A stretch of DNA of 25,610 nt from DATARH01 sp046724035 (GCA_046724035.1 JBKOVT010000357.1:1-25610), one strand, 5' to 3'. Shown: positions 6,964-14,847, counted from the first letter of the stretch. Notes: generated by a model not told the origin, from the letters alone. Made by a program: numbers and translations.

Positions 6964-8282
6964 ATGCCCGATGGCGGCAAACGCACGCCTCTCGCGCTCT
7001 CGTACAGCTGGGGGCAATCGGCATTAGAGGCAGAGTTCGCCGCCACGTTCCAGCCGGATGCCGGCATCTTCTCGCCCGGGACGCCGCTTGCGCCGCCGCA
7101 ACCTGAGCGCACGCGCCTCTGGGATTTCCCGTCGGCGTCAACACGATCACGACGCCGCGCGCCTATGAGCCCGTCTCCTTCACCGAATTGCGCGCGCTCG
7201 CCGATGCGCATGATTTGACCCGCCTCGCGATCGAAACCCGCAAGGATCAGATCGAGAAGCTCGATTGGGCGATCAAATCACGCGACGCAAAGCGCCCCAC
7301 CGCCGATGCGCATTCTCGCGCGCGGCGCCTCGCGCAATTCTGGCGCCGCCCGGATGGCGAGCGCCCGTTTGCGACCTGGCTACGCGCGCTCCTCGAGGAT
7401 CTTCTCGTGCTCGACGCGCCGGCCCTCGAAATCCGCCGCAACCGCGCCGGCGAATTGATCGGCCTCGATGTCGTCGACGGCGCGACGATCAAATTGCTGA
7501 TCGACGACACCGGCCGCCGCCCGCGTCCGCCGGCGCCCGCCTATGAGCAGATGATCCACGGCCTCCCCTGGCGTCTCCTGACATCCGACGAGCTCCTCTA
7601 TTTCCCGCGCAACCCGCGCCCGCACAAGCTCTACGGTCTGTCACCGGTCGAGCAGATCGTCATGACGGTCAACATCGCATTGCGCCGCCAGGCGATGCAG
7701 CTGCACCACTTCACCGAGGGCAATGTCCCGCCCGGCCTCCTCAACGCGCCCGAGGGCTGGAATGTCGAGCAGATCCGGCAATTCCAGGAATGGTTCGATT
7801 CGGTGCTCGCCGGCAACACCGCGGCGCGCTCGCGCTTGGTCTGGGGTCCGTCCGGCACGAAATACCAGCCCTTCAAGGAAGCGCCCTACAAGGACGAGTT
7901 CGACGAATGGCTCGCGCGCATCGTGTGCTTTGCGTTCTCCTTGCCGCCGACGCCGTTCATCCATCAGATGAACCGTGCCACCGCCGAACAGGCGCAGGAA
8001 GCCGCGCTCGCCGAGGGCCTGGCGCCCTTGATGGGCTGGGTGAAGCGGCTCGCCGACCATGTGATCCAGGACCGCATGGGCCACGCCGATCTCGAATTCG
8101 CCTGGGTCGATCTGCGTCCGGCCGACCCCGCCGAGCAGGCGGCGATGCTCGACATCTATCTGCGCAACGGCGTTTACACCGTCAACGAGGCGCGCGACAT
8201 CCTCGGCATGGATGCGATCGCCGGCGGCGACAGGCCGGGTGAGGGCGTGTCGAATGGACCGGTAGCATCTCGCCCGCGATAG
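6964..8282 (+). pseudogene. HK97-type portal protein, broken by a 1-base deletion
   Basis: Forms the dodecameric DNA gate at the capsid vertex. ATG 6964 follows GGAG at 6951-6954. The first 56 codons run to TRLWDFP, then shift out of frame at about 7128-7131. The family continuation, VNTITTPRAYEPVSFTELRA, is intact in the next frame and runs to 8282 through RKDQIEKLDWAIKSRD, LLEDLLVLDAP, YGLSPVEQIVMTVNIALRRQ, FTEGNVPPGLL and FAFSLPPTPFI, all typical of HK97-like portals. One extra G in the CCC-GTC context gives FPVGVNTI and a single 439-residue frame. Without it, the visible protein would need an internal start near 7188 and would lack about 75 residues. A base-call error in a short G run is the main alternative to a real lesion. 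Confidence 0.9.
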
Positions 8283-8357
8283 ATCCCGGCGCAGGCCGGG
8301 ATCCATTTGTCAGCCTCTCGAGTGCGGCTCAATGGATCCCGGCCTTCGCCGGGATCT
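8282..8357. repeat. Type A palindrome pair, copy 2
   Basis: GATCCCGGCGCAGGCCGGGATC at its left end and GGATCCCGGCCTTCGCCGGG at its right end are two hairpins in opposite orientation. It starts inside the portal stop codon, so insertion may have defined the present end of that gene. Confidence 0.8.
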
Positions 8358-8399
8358 AAGTAAGGACGAGCCGCTCGGGTTGTCGGCCGCAGGAACTTC

Positions 8400-8509
8400 A
8401 AACACGGAGACACGGCGGTTACGCAGAAGGAATTGTCATTGCGGGCGCGTCGACGGCGGGCTCGCAATGACAGCGCTCATTCACTCCGTGTTCTCCGTAC
8501 CTCCGTGGC
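8400..8509. repeat. Type C element with a nested CATTGCGG palindrome
   Basis: The left arm (ACACGGAGACACGG at 8402-8415) and right arm (CTCCGTGTTCTCCGTACC near 8484-8501) are rough inverse copies. Between them, GTCATTGCGGG at 8435-8445 pairs with CTCGCAATGAC at 8461-8471 (10 of 11 matches), a separate palindrome nested inside the first. Confidence 0.7.
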
Positions 8510-8580
8510 AAAATTTTTCGTCTCGCTGTCTCGTTGTGAAGCGACTGTTCCGACACTGAGCTGACCAAAGGAAACATCGC

Positions 8581-9027
8581 ATGACGCGTTTATCGCGCCG
8601 CCTTCGGGCGGCGTTTTTTATGGCCGCTTTGCTGCTCGGGCCGGCGGGATCTGCCGATGCCGCGCAAATCGAGGTGCCGGCTTATCGCGCGCTTGGCGCC
8701 GCCGAAACGATGGCCTCGCCCGCCCAGAGCGGCAGCGATTACAGCGCCAACGCGCCCTCGCTCACGGGCCTCTCCTTGCTCGCGACGATCCCCGCCGCGA
8801 CGCAGCCGCGCCTCGGCTATCTGATCCAGGCGCAATGCGCCGCCGGCCTGACCATCGCGCTCGACGATGCGGCGGGCGCGCTCGCGCCGACCCTCGTCGT
8901 GCTCGCGGGCCCATCGACCAATGGCGGGCAAGGCGGCTCCTTGTCGATGGCCGGCATGCCGCATACCGGCCGCATCCGTATCTATTCGAGCTCTTCTTCG
9001 TGTCAGATGGCCGCGAGGGTCTGGTGA
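8581..9027 (+). CDS. Small secreted protein, function unknown
   Basis: 148 residues. ATG 8581 follows AAAGGAAA at 8566-8573. The N-terminus, LSRRLRAAFFMAALLLGPAG followed by SADAA, is a textbook Sec signal peptide with cleavage near residue 27. The mature part is about 120 residues, beta-rich, and holds two cysteines (QCAAGL and SSSSCQ) that could form a disulphide. The ending MAARVW echoes AARRW of the protein at 3324-3767. The stop overlaps the next start (TGATG at 9025-9029), so the two secreted proteins are translationally coupled. An intrinsic-terminator-like hairpin is embedded in the signal-peptide codons. It is not a recognised family; a virion accessory or secreted surface factor is possible. 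Confidence 0.65.
   Translation: MTRLSRRLRAAFFMAALLLGPAGSADAAQIEVPAYRALGAAETMASPAQSGSDYSANAPSLTGLSLLATIPAATQPRLGYLIQAQCAAGLTIALDDAAGALAPTLVVLAGPSTNGGQGGSLSMAGMPHTGRIRIYSSSSSCQMAARVW
8596..8619 (+). terminator. Intrinsic-terminator-like hairpin inside a coding start
   Basis: CGCCGCC-TTCG-GGCGGCG at 8596-8613 is a 7-bp GC stem with a UUCG tetraloop followed by six T residues (8614-8619). It sits 15 bases into the gene at 8581, so it could attenuate transcription of the secreted pair unless translation is active. An ATG at 8620 directly after the T run could be an alternative start. Confidence 0.6.
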
Positions 9028-10472
9028 TGACAACCGTCCGTCTCCTCGCTCTGCTCTGTGCGCTGCTCGCATTGTCGTTGCCGTTGCCGGCGCGCGCCGA
9101 TGTCGGCTTGCCGCCGGCGATGTCGCGCGATGCCGCCAACGCGACTCTGCCGGCCGCGCGCAATAATCTCGGGCTCGTGCCTGGCGCGGCGAGCGGCGTC
9201 ATGCCGTCGTCGATCGCGATTGCCGGCAGCCCGACCGGCTACGCGGTCGGCGAGGTCGTCACTCTCACTTGCGCCGGCTGCAGCTTTACGACCAACCCGG
9301 TTGTCGTCGTCTCGGCGGTGTCGAGTGGCGTCCCGACTGCGATGCAGCTCCGGGTTCCCGGCGCGATCACTCAGGCGCCATCGGCGAGCCTGACCTTTAC
9401 GCAATCCTCGAGCACGGGCGCCGGCGCCGGCCTCCAGGTCACCGGCACGCTCGGGGTCATCGCCGCCGACATCTCGGTCGCTTCCCTGAACACCGCCGGA
9501 GCCGGCAACGGCAATATGATCCTCGGCGCCGAGACGCCGCTGTCCACGCTGTACGGCGCGGAAAACACCTTCCTCGGCGACCGCGCCGGCGGCCATTTCG
9601 ACACCTCCTCGACCGCCAATACGGCTGTCGGCCACAATGCGGGCGGCATTGCCGGCGCCGGCACCGTCGTCGGATCGTTCAATTCGTTTTTTGGTGACGA
9701 TGCCGGCCGCAACATCGCGGGCACGCCGAGCAGCAATACCGGGATCGGCACGAACGCCTTGCGGGTCGTCGCCGCCAATAACAACACCGCGCTCGGCAGC
9801 GGCACCGGCATCGCCGTTTCGAGCGGCACGAACAACGCGCTTCTCGGCCGCAACGCCGCCGCCGTGCTGGCGACCGGCGCGAAGAACACGATTGTCGGCG
9901 ACAGCGTCGCCTCGACGACACTGGTCGGCGGCGGCAGCAATATCCTGATCGGCTATGACAGCAATGTCGATACGCCGGGCGCGAACACGACCGACATGCT
10001 GCAAATCCAGCGGTCGATCGCCGGGACGCTAACGAATGCCGCCAACAACAACAACCCGTCGCTCTGCGCGGTCGGGATGCCCTGCGTGCTTGGCGTGTTG
10101 CGCTCGGCCAATTTCAACGTCACGACCGATCAATCCATCGCGATCCGGCCGCTGACCAGCAGCAATGTCGGGTTTATCGCCGGGGCGACCAAATACATCG
10201 TCACCGACATTTATGTGATGAACTGCTCGGCCTCTCTGACGACGGCCAAGGGCGGGTTCTACACCGGCGCCGGCAAGACCGGCACGATCATCGGCGCGAC
10301 GACAACCGCCTTCACGAATTGCACCGGCGCGACGACGATGCAGCGCCTGTCGGGGCTCACAAACGAGGACAGCAACACCTTTACCGCCGCGAGCCTCATC
10401 CTGTCCTTGACCACGGCCCAGGGCGTCGCGGCAACCGGCGATGTCTACATCATGGGCTACCCGATCAACTAG
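9027..10472 (+). CDS. Secreted protein with YadA-type head repeats (fibre or adhesin-like)
   Basis: 481 residues from ATG 9027, which overlaps the upstream stop. Residues 1-24 are a Sec signal peptide (LLALLCALLALSLPLPARA before DVG). Residues about 170-320 contain a ladder of short repeats, such as NTFLGDRAGG, NTAVGHNAGG, NSFFGDDAG, NTGIGTNAL, NTALGSGTG, NNALLGRNAA, NTIVGDSV and NILIGYDSN. This is the left-handed beta-roll found in heads of trimeric autotransporters and in some phage tail fibres. The C-terminal 150 residues form a Thr/Ala/Gly-rich domain with conserved-looking Cys residues. There is no YadA membrane anchor, so it is not a complete autotransporter. Host recognition or surface display is inferred from the fold. 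Its place between portal and protease is unusual. Confidence 0.7.
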   Translation: MTTVRLLALLCALLALSLPLPARADVGLPPAMSRDAANATLPAARNNLGLVPGAASGVMPSSIAIAGSPTGYAVGEVVTLTCAGCSFTTNPVVVVSAVSSGVPTAMQLRVPGAITQAPSASLTFTQSSSTGAGAGLQVTGTLGVIAADISVASLNTAGAGNGNMILGAETPLSTLYGAENTFLGDRAGGHFDTSSTANTAVGHNAGGIAGAGTVVGSFNSFFGDDAGRNIAGTPSSNTGIGTNALRVVAANNNTALGSGTGIAVSSGTNNALLGRNAAAVLATGAKNTIVGDSVASTTLVGGGSNILIGYDSNVDTPGANTTDMLQIQRSIAGTLTNAANNNNPSLCAVGMPCVLGVLRSANFNVTTDQSIAIRPLTSSNVGFIAGATKYIVTDIYVMNCSASLTTAKGGFYTGAGKTGTIIGATTTAFTNCTGATTMQRLSGLTNEDSNTFTAASLILSLTTAQGVAATGDVYIMGYPIN

Positions 10473-10504
10473 CCGATGACCGCGCGCCCCGCGCGCAATC
10501 AATC

Positions 10505-10612
10505 AGGTACCGCAAAGGACACAAAGAATACGCCAAGGAACGCGAAGGCGCTTGAGCCGCTCTGATGGCATGGCGTCCTCTGCACATCCATCGCGCCCTT
10601 TGCGTTAAAGCG
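10505..10612. repeat. Type C inverted element before protease
   Basis: The left arm (CCGCAAAGGACACAAAG near 10510) and the right arm, ending in CGCGCCCTTTGCGTTAAAGC (10592-10611), are rough inverse copies built from GCGTCCTTTGCG-like units. The gap holds no gene; CGGAGTGAG, the ribosome site of the protease, follows. Confidence 0.7.
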
Positions 10613-10637
10613 TTCTCTTTCTTCATCGGAGTGAGTG

Positions 10638-11561
10638 ATGCGGTTTTATTGGCCGATCCAAAAGCTCGATCACGAGCAGCACATGGTATGGGGCTACGCC
10701 TCGACCGAGGCGGAGGACGAGCAGGGCGAGGTGATCCGCCGCGACGCGCTCGCCGCCGCGCTCGAGGATTACATGCGCTTTGCCAATATCCGCGAGATGC
10801 ACCAGCCCTCCGCGGTCGGCATCGCCGCGGAGGCTGCGATCGACGACAAGGGGCTCTATCTCGGCGCCCGCATTGTCGATGACGACGCCTGGCGCAAGGT
10901 CGTCGCCGGCGTCTACAAGGGCTTCTCGATTGGCGGCCATGTCACCGCGCGCGATCCCACCGACCGCAACATCGTCATCGGTCTCGCGCTGAGCGAGATC
11001 TCGGTTGTCGACCGCCCGGCCAACCCCGAGGCGGTGTTCGATTGCTGGAAGCGCGCCGCCGTCGATCCGCCCGAATCTTCGATAACCCCGTGCCCGGACA
11101 AGCCCGGCCACGGGGAACGGGGTGACGAGCAGCTGGGGGCAAGCCGGAGCGACGCCGGCGCGCCGGGCAGGCTGCGCGCGCTGCTCGCCGAGCTCTGCGA
11201 GCTGCTCGACTCGTTCTCCTCGGAAAACACCGACGCAATCGCCGCGCTCGCTCTCTCCGGCAGCTTGCGTAAATCGCGTCCTGCCGAAACCGCCGAGCTG
11301 AGCACGACCGTCGCCAAGCTTGCCCACGACATCCTGCCGCGCCTCGACGCGCTGCAGCGCCGCGTCGAGGACATCGCACAAACATCCTTGCCGCCCCTGA
11401 CCGTCGCCCGCGGCTTCTCCGCAATCGCCAAGCACGAAGACGGCGCCGCCGCCTTCGTCGCACCCGACGACATTGTCGCGGCGCTTTCCCGCATGAGTGA
11501 CGAGGAGCGCACCCTAGCCCTCATCAAGGCAGCCCGCGCCACCCCGCTTATGCGCCGATAA
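10638..11561 (+). CDS. Prohead (capsid maturation) protease, HK97/U35 type
   Basis: Cleaves scaffold and capsid N-termini during head assembly. 307 residues from ATG 10638 (an in-frame GTG lies directly before it), with GGAGTGAG as ribosome site. Residues about 1-145 are the protease: VWGYASTE, then His55 in REMHQPSAVG, Ser97 in YKGFSIGGHV, and ISVVDRPANPEAVF, all family hallmarks. The C-terminal half (LLAELCELLDSF, then ILPRLDALQRRVEDIA) is helical and probably acts as a fused scaffold, as is common in HK97-like phages. Residues about 150-165 (ITPCPDKPGHGERGDE) are encoded by a type B palindrome inserted in frame at the domain boundary, which the protein evidently tolerates. Confidence 0.9.
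   Translation: MRFYWPIQKLDHEQHMVWGYASTEAEDEQGEVIRRDALAAALEDYMRFANIREMHQPSAVGIAAEAAIDDKGLYLGARIVDDDAWRKVVAGVYKGFSIGGHVTARDPTDRNIVIGLALSEISVVDRPANPEAVFDCWKRAAVDPPESSITPCPDKPGHGERGDEQLGASRSDAGAPGRLRALLAELCELLDSFSSENTDAIAALALSGSLRKSRPAETAELSTTVAKLAHDILPRLDALQRRVEDIAQTSLPPLTVARGFSAIAKHEDGAAAFVAPDDIVAALSRMSDEERTLALIKAARATPLMRR
11083..11128. repeat. Type B half-palindrome inside protease gene
   Basis: CCCCGTGCCCGGACAAGCCC and the following GGCCACGGGG are the inverse of the left half of the type B repeat at 11568-11642. The copy is in frame and sits between the protease and helical domains. Confidence 0.7.
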
Positions 11562-11567
11562 CACCAT

Positions 11568-11642
11568 CCCCGTGGCCGGGCTTGTCCCGGCCATCCACGT
11601 CTTGAAGTCGTGGGTGCCCGGCGCAGAGGCCGGGCACGGGGG
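11568..11642. repeat. Type B palindromic repeat, copy 1
   Basis: A 75-bp element with CCCCGTGGCCGGGCTTGTCC at the left, GGGTGCCCGGCGCAGAGGCC and GGGCACGGGG at the right, and CCACGTCTT/AAGTCGTGG in the middle, so it can fold into one long hairpin with side stems. It lies in the protease-capsid gap. Confidence 0.75.
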
Positions 11643-11708
11643 AGTGTTAGCCGCAAAGTTCCAGCATCCGGTGCGCGCAGCGCGCAACCAAAACAGCGTC
11701 GTCTTTTC

Positions 11709-11734
11709 AGCCCGGCTCCAAGCCGGGCTTTTTT
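11709..11734 (+). terminator. Intrinsic terminator in the capsid gene leader
   Basis: AGCCCGGCT-CCA-AGCCGGGCT at 11709-11729 is a perfect 9-bp stem, and its T run extends to 11734. It ends 22 bases before the capsid ATG. It may end messages from upstream, shield the capsid message from 3' exonucleases, or act as an attenuator. Confidence 0.75.
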
Positions 11735-11756
11735 ATTCCAGCAGAAGGACCAACCG

Positions 11757-13244
11757 ATGAACCCGACCCAGGACACCTTGGATCTCGTCAAAGGCGCGCT
11801 CGCGACCCCCGACGATCGCATCACAAAAACCATATCGGCCTCGACCGGCCTCGTCGCCTTCGATCTGCAGATGCCGGCGAAAAATCTCTACCCGTTTGTG
11901 ACGCCGCTCAGAAATTCGATCCCGCGCATCGGCGGCGGCACCGGCACGGCGACGAATTGGCGTCAGGTGACGGCGCTCCTCGGTTCCGGCTTCGATGCGA
12001 TGGGCTGGGTTCCGGAGGGCCAGCGCTCGGGCCAGATGTCGTACACGACCGCGTCCAAATCCGCGTCCTTTGTGACGATCGGCGAAGAGGATGCGGCGAC
12101 CTACGAGGCGATCAGCGCCGGCCGCCATTTCGAGGACATCCAGGCGCGCATGACCTTCCGCCTGTTGCAGAAGATGATGCTGAAGGAGGAGATGGCGATC
12201 CTCGGCGGCAACGCGTCCCTGCAGCTCGGGACGCCGGCGACGCCGTCCTTGTCGGCCTCCGGCTCCGGCGCGAGTTTGCCGGCCGCGACCTATTCGGTCA
12301 TCGCCGTCGCGCTGACCTTGGAGGGTTACCAGAATTCATCGCTCGCCGCCGGCGTCGCGACGACCAAAACGATCACCGGCGCCGACGGCAAGACTTATGT
12401 CCTCTCCGGCGGCTCCTCCAACAAGAGCGCCAATGCGACGCAGGCGGTCACACTCGGGCAGACGCTCTTCGCCAGCGTCACCGCATTGCAAGGCGCGGTC
12501 GCCTATGCCTGGTATGTCGGCGCCGCCGGCGCCGAAACCTTGCAGGCGATCACGACGATCAACAGCGCCAGCTTCGCGGCGCCGCTTGCCGGCGGGCAGC
12601 AGGCCGCGACCGCCGTCACCGCCGACAATTCGGCAAACCCAAACTACGCCTATGACGGCCTCTTGACCGCGGCGCTCAAATCCGGCTCCAACGCCTATGT
12701 CAAGACGATGGCGACCGGCACCGCCGGCACCGGCACGGCGCTCACCTCGTCCGGGCGCGGCTCGGTCACCGAGATCGACGACATGTTCCAGCAGATGTGG
12801 AACCTCTACCAGGTGTCGCCGACTGTCCTTTACGTCAATGTGCAGGAGCTGAAGAACATCACCGCCAAGGTGTTGTCGAACGCGTCCGGTCCGCTCCTCA
12901 AATACGAGGTTTCGACCGACGGCAACCCCTACGATCTCGCCGCCGCGGGCGCGGTGTCGTTCTATTTCAACCCGTTCACGTTGAATGGCGGCCTCAAAAT
13001 CCCGGTACGCATCCATCCGCGCGTCCCGCCCGGCACGATCATCGGCTTTGCCGAAAATCTGCCGGTCCAGTACCAGTCGAACGAGGTGCCGAATGTCGCC
13101 GAGGTGAAGACGCGGCAGGATTATTACCAGATCGACTGGCCGGTCGTGACGCGCCAGCGCCAGGTCGGCGTCTATGCCGAAGAGGTGCTGGCGATTTACG
13201 CGCCCTTCGCGATGGGCGTCATCACCAACATCGCCAACGGCTAG
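11757..13244 (+). CDS. Major capsid protein, HK97 fold with an inserted beta domain
   Basis: 495 residues from ATG 11757, with AGAAGGA as ribosome site. The N-terminal part (KNLYPFVTPLRNSIPRIGGG, MGWVPEGQRSG, FVTIGEEDAATYEAI) and the C-terminal part (LYVNVQELKNITAKVL, IPVRIHPRVPPGTIIG, DYYQIDWPVVTRQRQVGVYA) have the strand order and motifs of HK97-like capsid proteins that follow a prohead protease. Residues about 156-283 are a Gly/Ala/Thr-rich block with an Ig or fibronectin-like pattern (ATYSVIAVALTLEGYQNSS, then AYAWYVGAAGAETLQAI). It explains the length of 495 against the usual 300-400, and is probably displayed on the capsid surface. The protease next door and this gene form the head-maturation pair. 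Confidence 0.88.
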   Translation: MNPTQDTLDLVKGALATPDDRITKTISASTGLVAFDLQMPAKNLYPFVTPLRNSIPRIGGGTGTATNWRQVTALLGSGFDAMGWVPEGQRSGQMSYTTASKSASFVTIGEEDAATYEAISAGRHFEDIQARMTFRLLQKMMLKEEMAILGGNASLQLGTPATPSLSASGSGASLPAATYSVIAVALTLEGYQNSSLAAGVATTKTITGADGKTYVLSGGSSNKSANATQAVTLGQTLFASVTALQGAVAYAWYVGAAGAETLQAITTINSASFAAPLAGGQQAATAVTADNSANPNYAYDGLLTAALKSGSNAYVKTMATGTAGTGTALTSSGRGSVTEIDDMFQQMWNLYQVSPTVLYVNVQELKNITAKVLSNASGPLLKYEVSTDGNPYDLAAAGAVSFYFNPFTLNGGLKIPVRIHPRVPPGTIIGFAENLPVQYQSNEVPNVAEVKTRQDYYQIDWPVVTRQRQVGVYAEEVLAIYAPFAMGVITNIANG

Positions 13245-13305
13245 TTCCTAGGCTCGCTTCGCTCGCGCGCTCGCGCTGCACGCTCTCGGCACGAGCCCAA
13301 ACTCG

Positions 13306-13438
13306 GCGTCCCGGCGACAGCCGGGACCCATTCTTCGGAGGCACGAACGGCTGAACAGTGGATCCCGGCTTTCGCCGGGACGCCGGCTTGTTGTTTGCGT
13401 CCTTCATGAAACCCTTTGTGTCCTTCGTGGTGTCTTTT
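13306..13438. repeat. Type A copy 3 followed by type C arm
   Basis: 13306-13385 is a type A pair (GCGTCCCGGCGACAGCCGGG at the left, GGATCCCGGCTTTCGCCGGG at the right). A type C arm follows directly (TTGCGTCCTTCATG, then CTTTGTGTCCTTCGTGGTG) and ends in TAGGAG, the connector's ribosome site. Confidence 0.8.
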
Positions 13439-13453
13439 TAGGAGCAGCTTTCG

Positions 13454-14104
13454 ATGGCCTATGGGGATCTGACAACGCTCTCGGATGTAAAGGCCTGGCT
13501 GCAGACCGGCGCAAACCCGTTCCCGGCGACCGACGATGCGCTCCTCGCGCGGCTCGTCACCGCCGCCAGCGAGTTCATCCAGAACTGGCTCGGCCGCCCG
13601 ATCGCCTCCGCCGATTGGCTCGAGGTGCGCGACGGCACCGGCGGCCAGTTCCTCGCCTTCGCCAACATCCCGGTCACCGCGATGTTGTCGCTCTCGATCG
13701 ACGGGCTCGCAATCCCGCCGGCGTCGACCCCGGAGGATATTGGCGCTACCGGCTTTGGCGCGGGCTACACCTTCACCCCGACCGAGTTGGCATTGCGCGG
13801 CTATGTGTTCACCCGCCGGCCGCAGAACGTCGTCATCACCTACACCGCCGGCTACACGACCACGCCGCCCGACATCGCGCAGGCCTGCATCGAGCTGGTC
13901 GCACGGCATTATCGCGAGCGCACCCGCATCGGCGAAGTCTCGAAGGCGCTCGGCACCGGCGAGACCGTCACCTTCTCGCAGAAAGACATGAGCGACTCTG
14001 TGAAAACCCTCCTGTCCCAATACCGCGCCGTCATGCCCGCGGGCTTTGCGCGCCGCCTCGCGCCGACCGCCACCGACCCAGCCTTGCTCGGAGCCGCCCT
14101 GTGA
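13454..14104 (+). CDS. Head-tail connector (gp6-like adaptor)
   Basis: 216 residues. ATG 13454 follows GGAG at 13441-13444. The opening, LTTLSDVKAWLQTG, then LARLVTAASEFIQNWLGRPI, is the helical pattern of the phage_connect/gp6-like family, which forms a ring below the portal. The middle has a beta hairpin region (IPVTAMLSLSIDGLAIPP) and VFTRRPQNVVITYTAGY, and the C-terminal helix holds CIELVARHYRERTRIGEVSK. Family members are often 100-200 residues, and alphaproteobacterial versions like this one are near 200. The stop overlaps a GTG start of the next frame (GTGA at 14101-14104), pointing to coupled translation with what was a tail-completion gene. Confidence 0.82.
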   Translation: MAYGDLTTLSDVKAWLQTGANPFPATDDALLARLVTAASEFIQNWLGRPIASADWLEVRDGTGGQFLAFANIPVTAMLSLSIDGLAIPPASTPEDIGATGFGAGYTFTPTELALRGYVFTRRPQNVVITYTAGYTTTPPDIAQACIELVARHYRERTRIGEVSKALGTGETVTFSQKDMSDSVKTLLSQYRAVMPAGFARRLAPTATDPALLGAAL

Positions 14105-14319
14105 TCACCCCGACGTTTGACACACGTGGTCTCGCCGCGCGCCTCGACGCCTTAATGGCCGCGTTGCAGGCGGCCGCTGCACGCGAACTATCGCCTCGCC
14201 TGGCGCGCCGTCACAACTCACCACGAAGGACAAGACGGTTGCGCGAAGCACACCAAGGCTTCCGCGCCGTACATCACAGAACCCCGTGGCCGGACTTGTT
14301 CCGGCCACCCACGTCTTGA
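14101..14319 (+). pseudogene. Remnant of HK97-gp10-type tail completion gene
   Basis: GTG 14101 overlaps the connector stop. About 31 codons look real (TPTFDTRGLAARLDALMAAL, then QAAAARELS) and fit the helical N-terminus of HK97-gp10/GTA gp7-8-type proteins, which join head and tail and are normally 120-150 residues. From about 14200 the frame is only translated repeat DNA (a type C arm, then type B copy 2) and ends at 14319. No remainder of the gene is found in any frame before the tail terminator at 14413. It was probably truncated by arrival of the repeats or a linked deletion. Family assignment rests mainly on position. Confidence 0.5.
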
Positions 14320-14373
14320 CTTTCAGTTTGAACGAAAGACGTGGGTGCCCGGCACGGAGGCCGGGCACGGGGC
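14211..14373. repeat. Type C arm and type B copy 2
   Basis: 14211-14264 is a purine-rich type C left arm (ACTCACCACGAAGGACAAG). 14281-14373 is a full type B palindrome (CCCCGTGGCCGGACTTGTTC at the left, GTGGGTGCCCGGCACGGAGG at the right, AAGACGTGGG/CCCACGTCTT as central stem). Confidence 0.75.
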
Positions 14374-14412
14374 GATTTGGCAGAGCTGTAAATGGGAAGG
14401 GGATGACATCGA

Positions 14413-14847
14413 ATGATCGCCCGCGAGCCGATCTATGCCGCATTGTTCGATCTCGCCGCGGGCGCCGCCGGTTTTGTCACGGCCGAGCGCCGCCTGCGCC
14501 ATTGGTCCGATGTCGCGCCGGCCGAGCAGCCCGCTCTGTTCATGACGCAGAAATCGGAGATCGCTGCCGTCCAGACTCTCGGCGCGCCGACCGTCTGGAC
14601 CCTCAATGTCGAGCTCTACCTCTACGCCCATTCGAGCGACCCGCATCTGTCGCCCGCGACGGTGCTCAACCCGCTCGTCGATGCGGTCGAGGCGGCGCTC
14701 GCCCCGGCCGCCACGACGGGACTGCAGCATCTCGGCCTTCCGTCGATGGTTCAGCACGCCACGATCGCCGGCAAGATCGAGACCGAGGAGGGCGTCCTCG
14801 GCGACCAGGCGATCGCGATCATCCCGGTCGAAATCCTCTGCCTTTAA
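14413..14847 (+). CDS. Tail terminator / minor tail protein U-like
   Basis: 144 residues from ATG 14413. The opening (MIAREPIYAALFDLAAGAAG), the motif RLRHWSDVAPAEQPALFMTQ and the ending GKIETEEGVLGDQAIAIIPV are typical of the tail-terminator family found between connector and major tail protein in alphaproteobacterial siphophages. It caps the tail tube and provides the face that docks with the head. Position is canonical. A GGAAGGGGA tract at 14396-14404 is the likely ribosome site. No lesion is visible. Confidence 0.78.
   Translation: MIAREPIYAALFDLAAGAAGFVTAERRLRHWSDVAPAEQPALFMTQKSEIAAVQTLGAPTVWTLNVELYLYAHSSDPHLSPATVLNPLVDAVEAALAPAATTGLQHLGLPSMVQHATIAGKIETEEGVLGDQAIAIIPVEILCL

Noticed and set aside
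9003..10004. 333-codon open frame on the - strand
   Set aside because: Shadow of the YadA-type repeats; no start signal and no family features.
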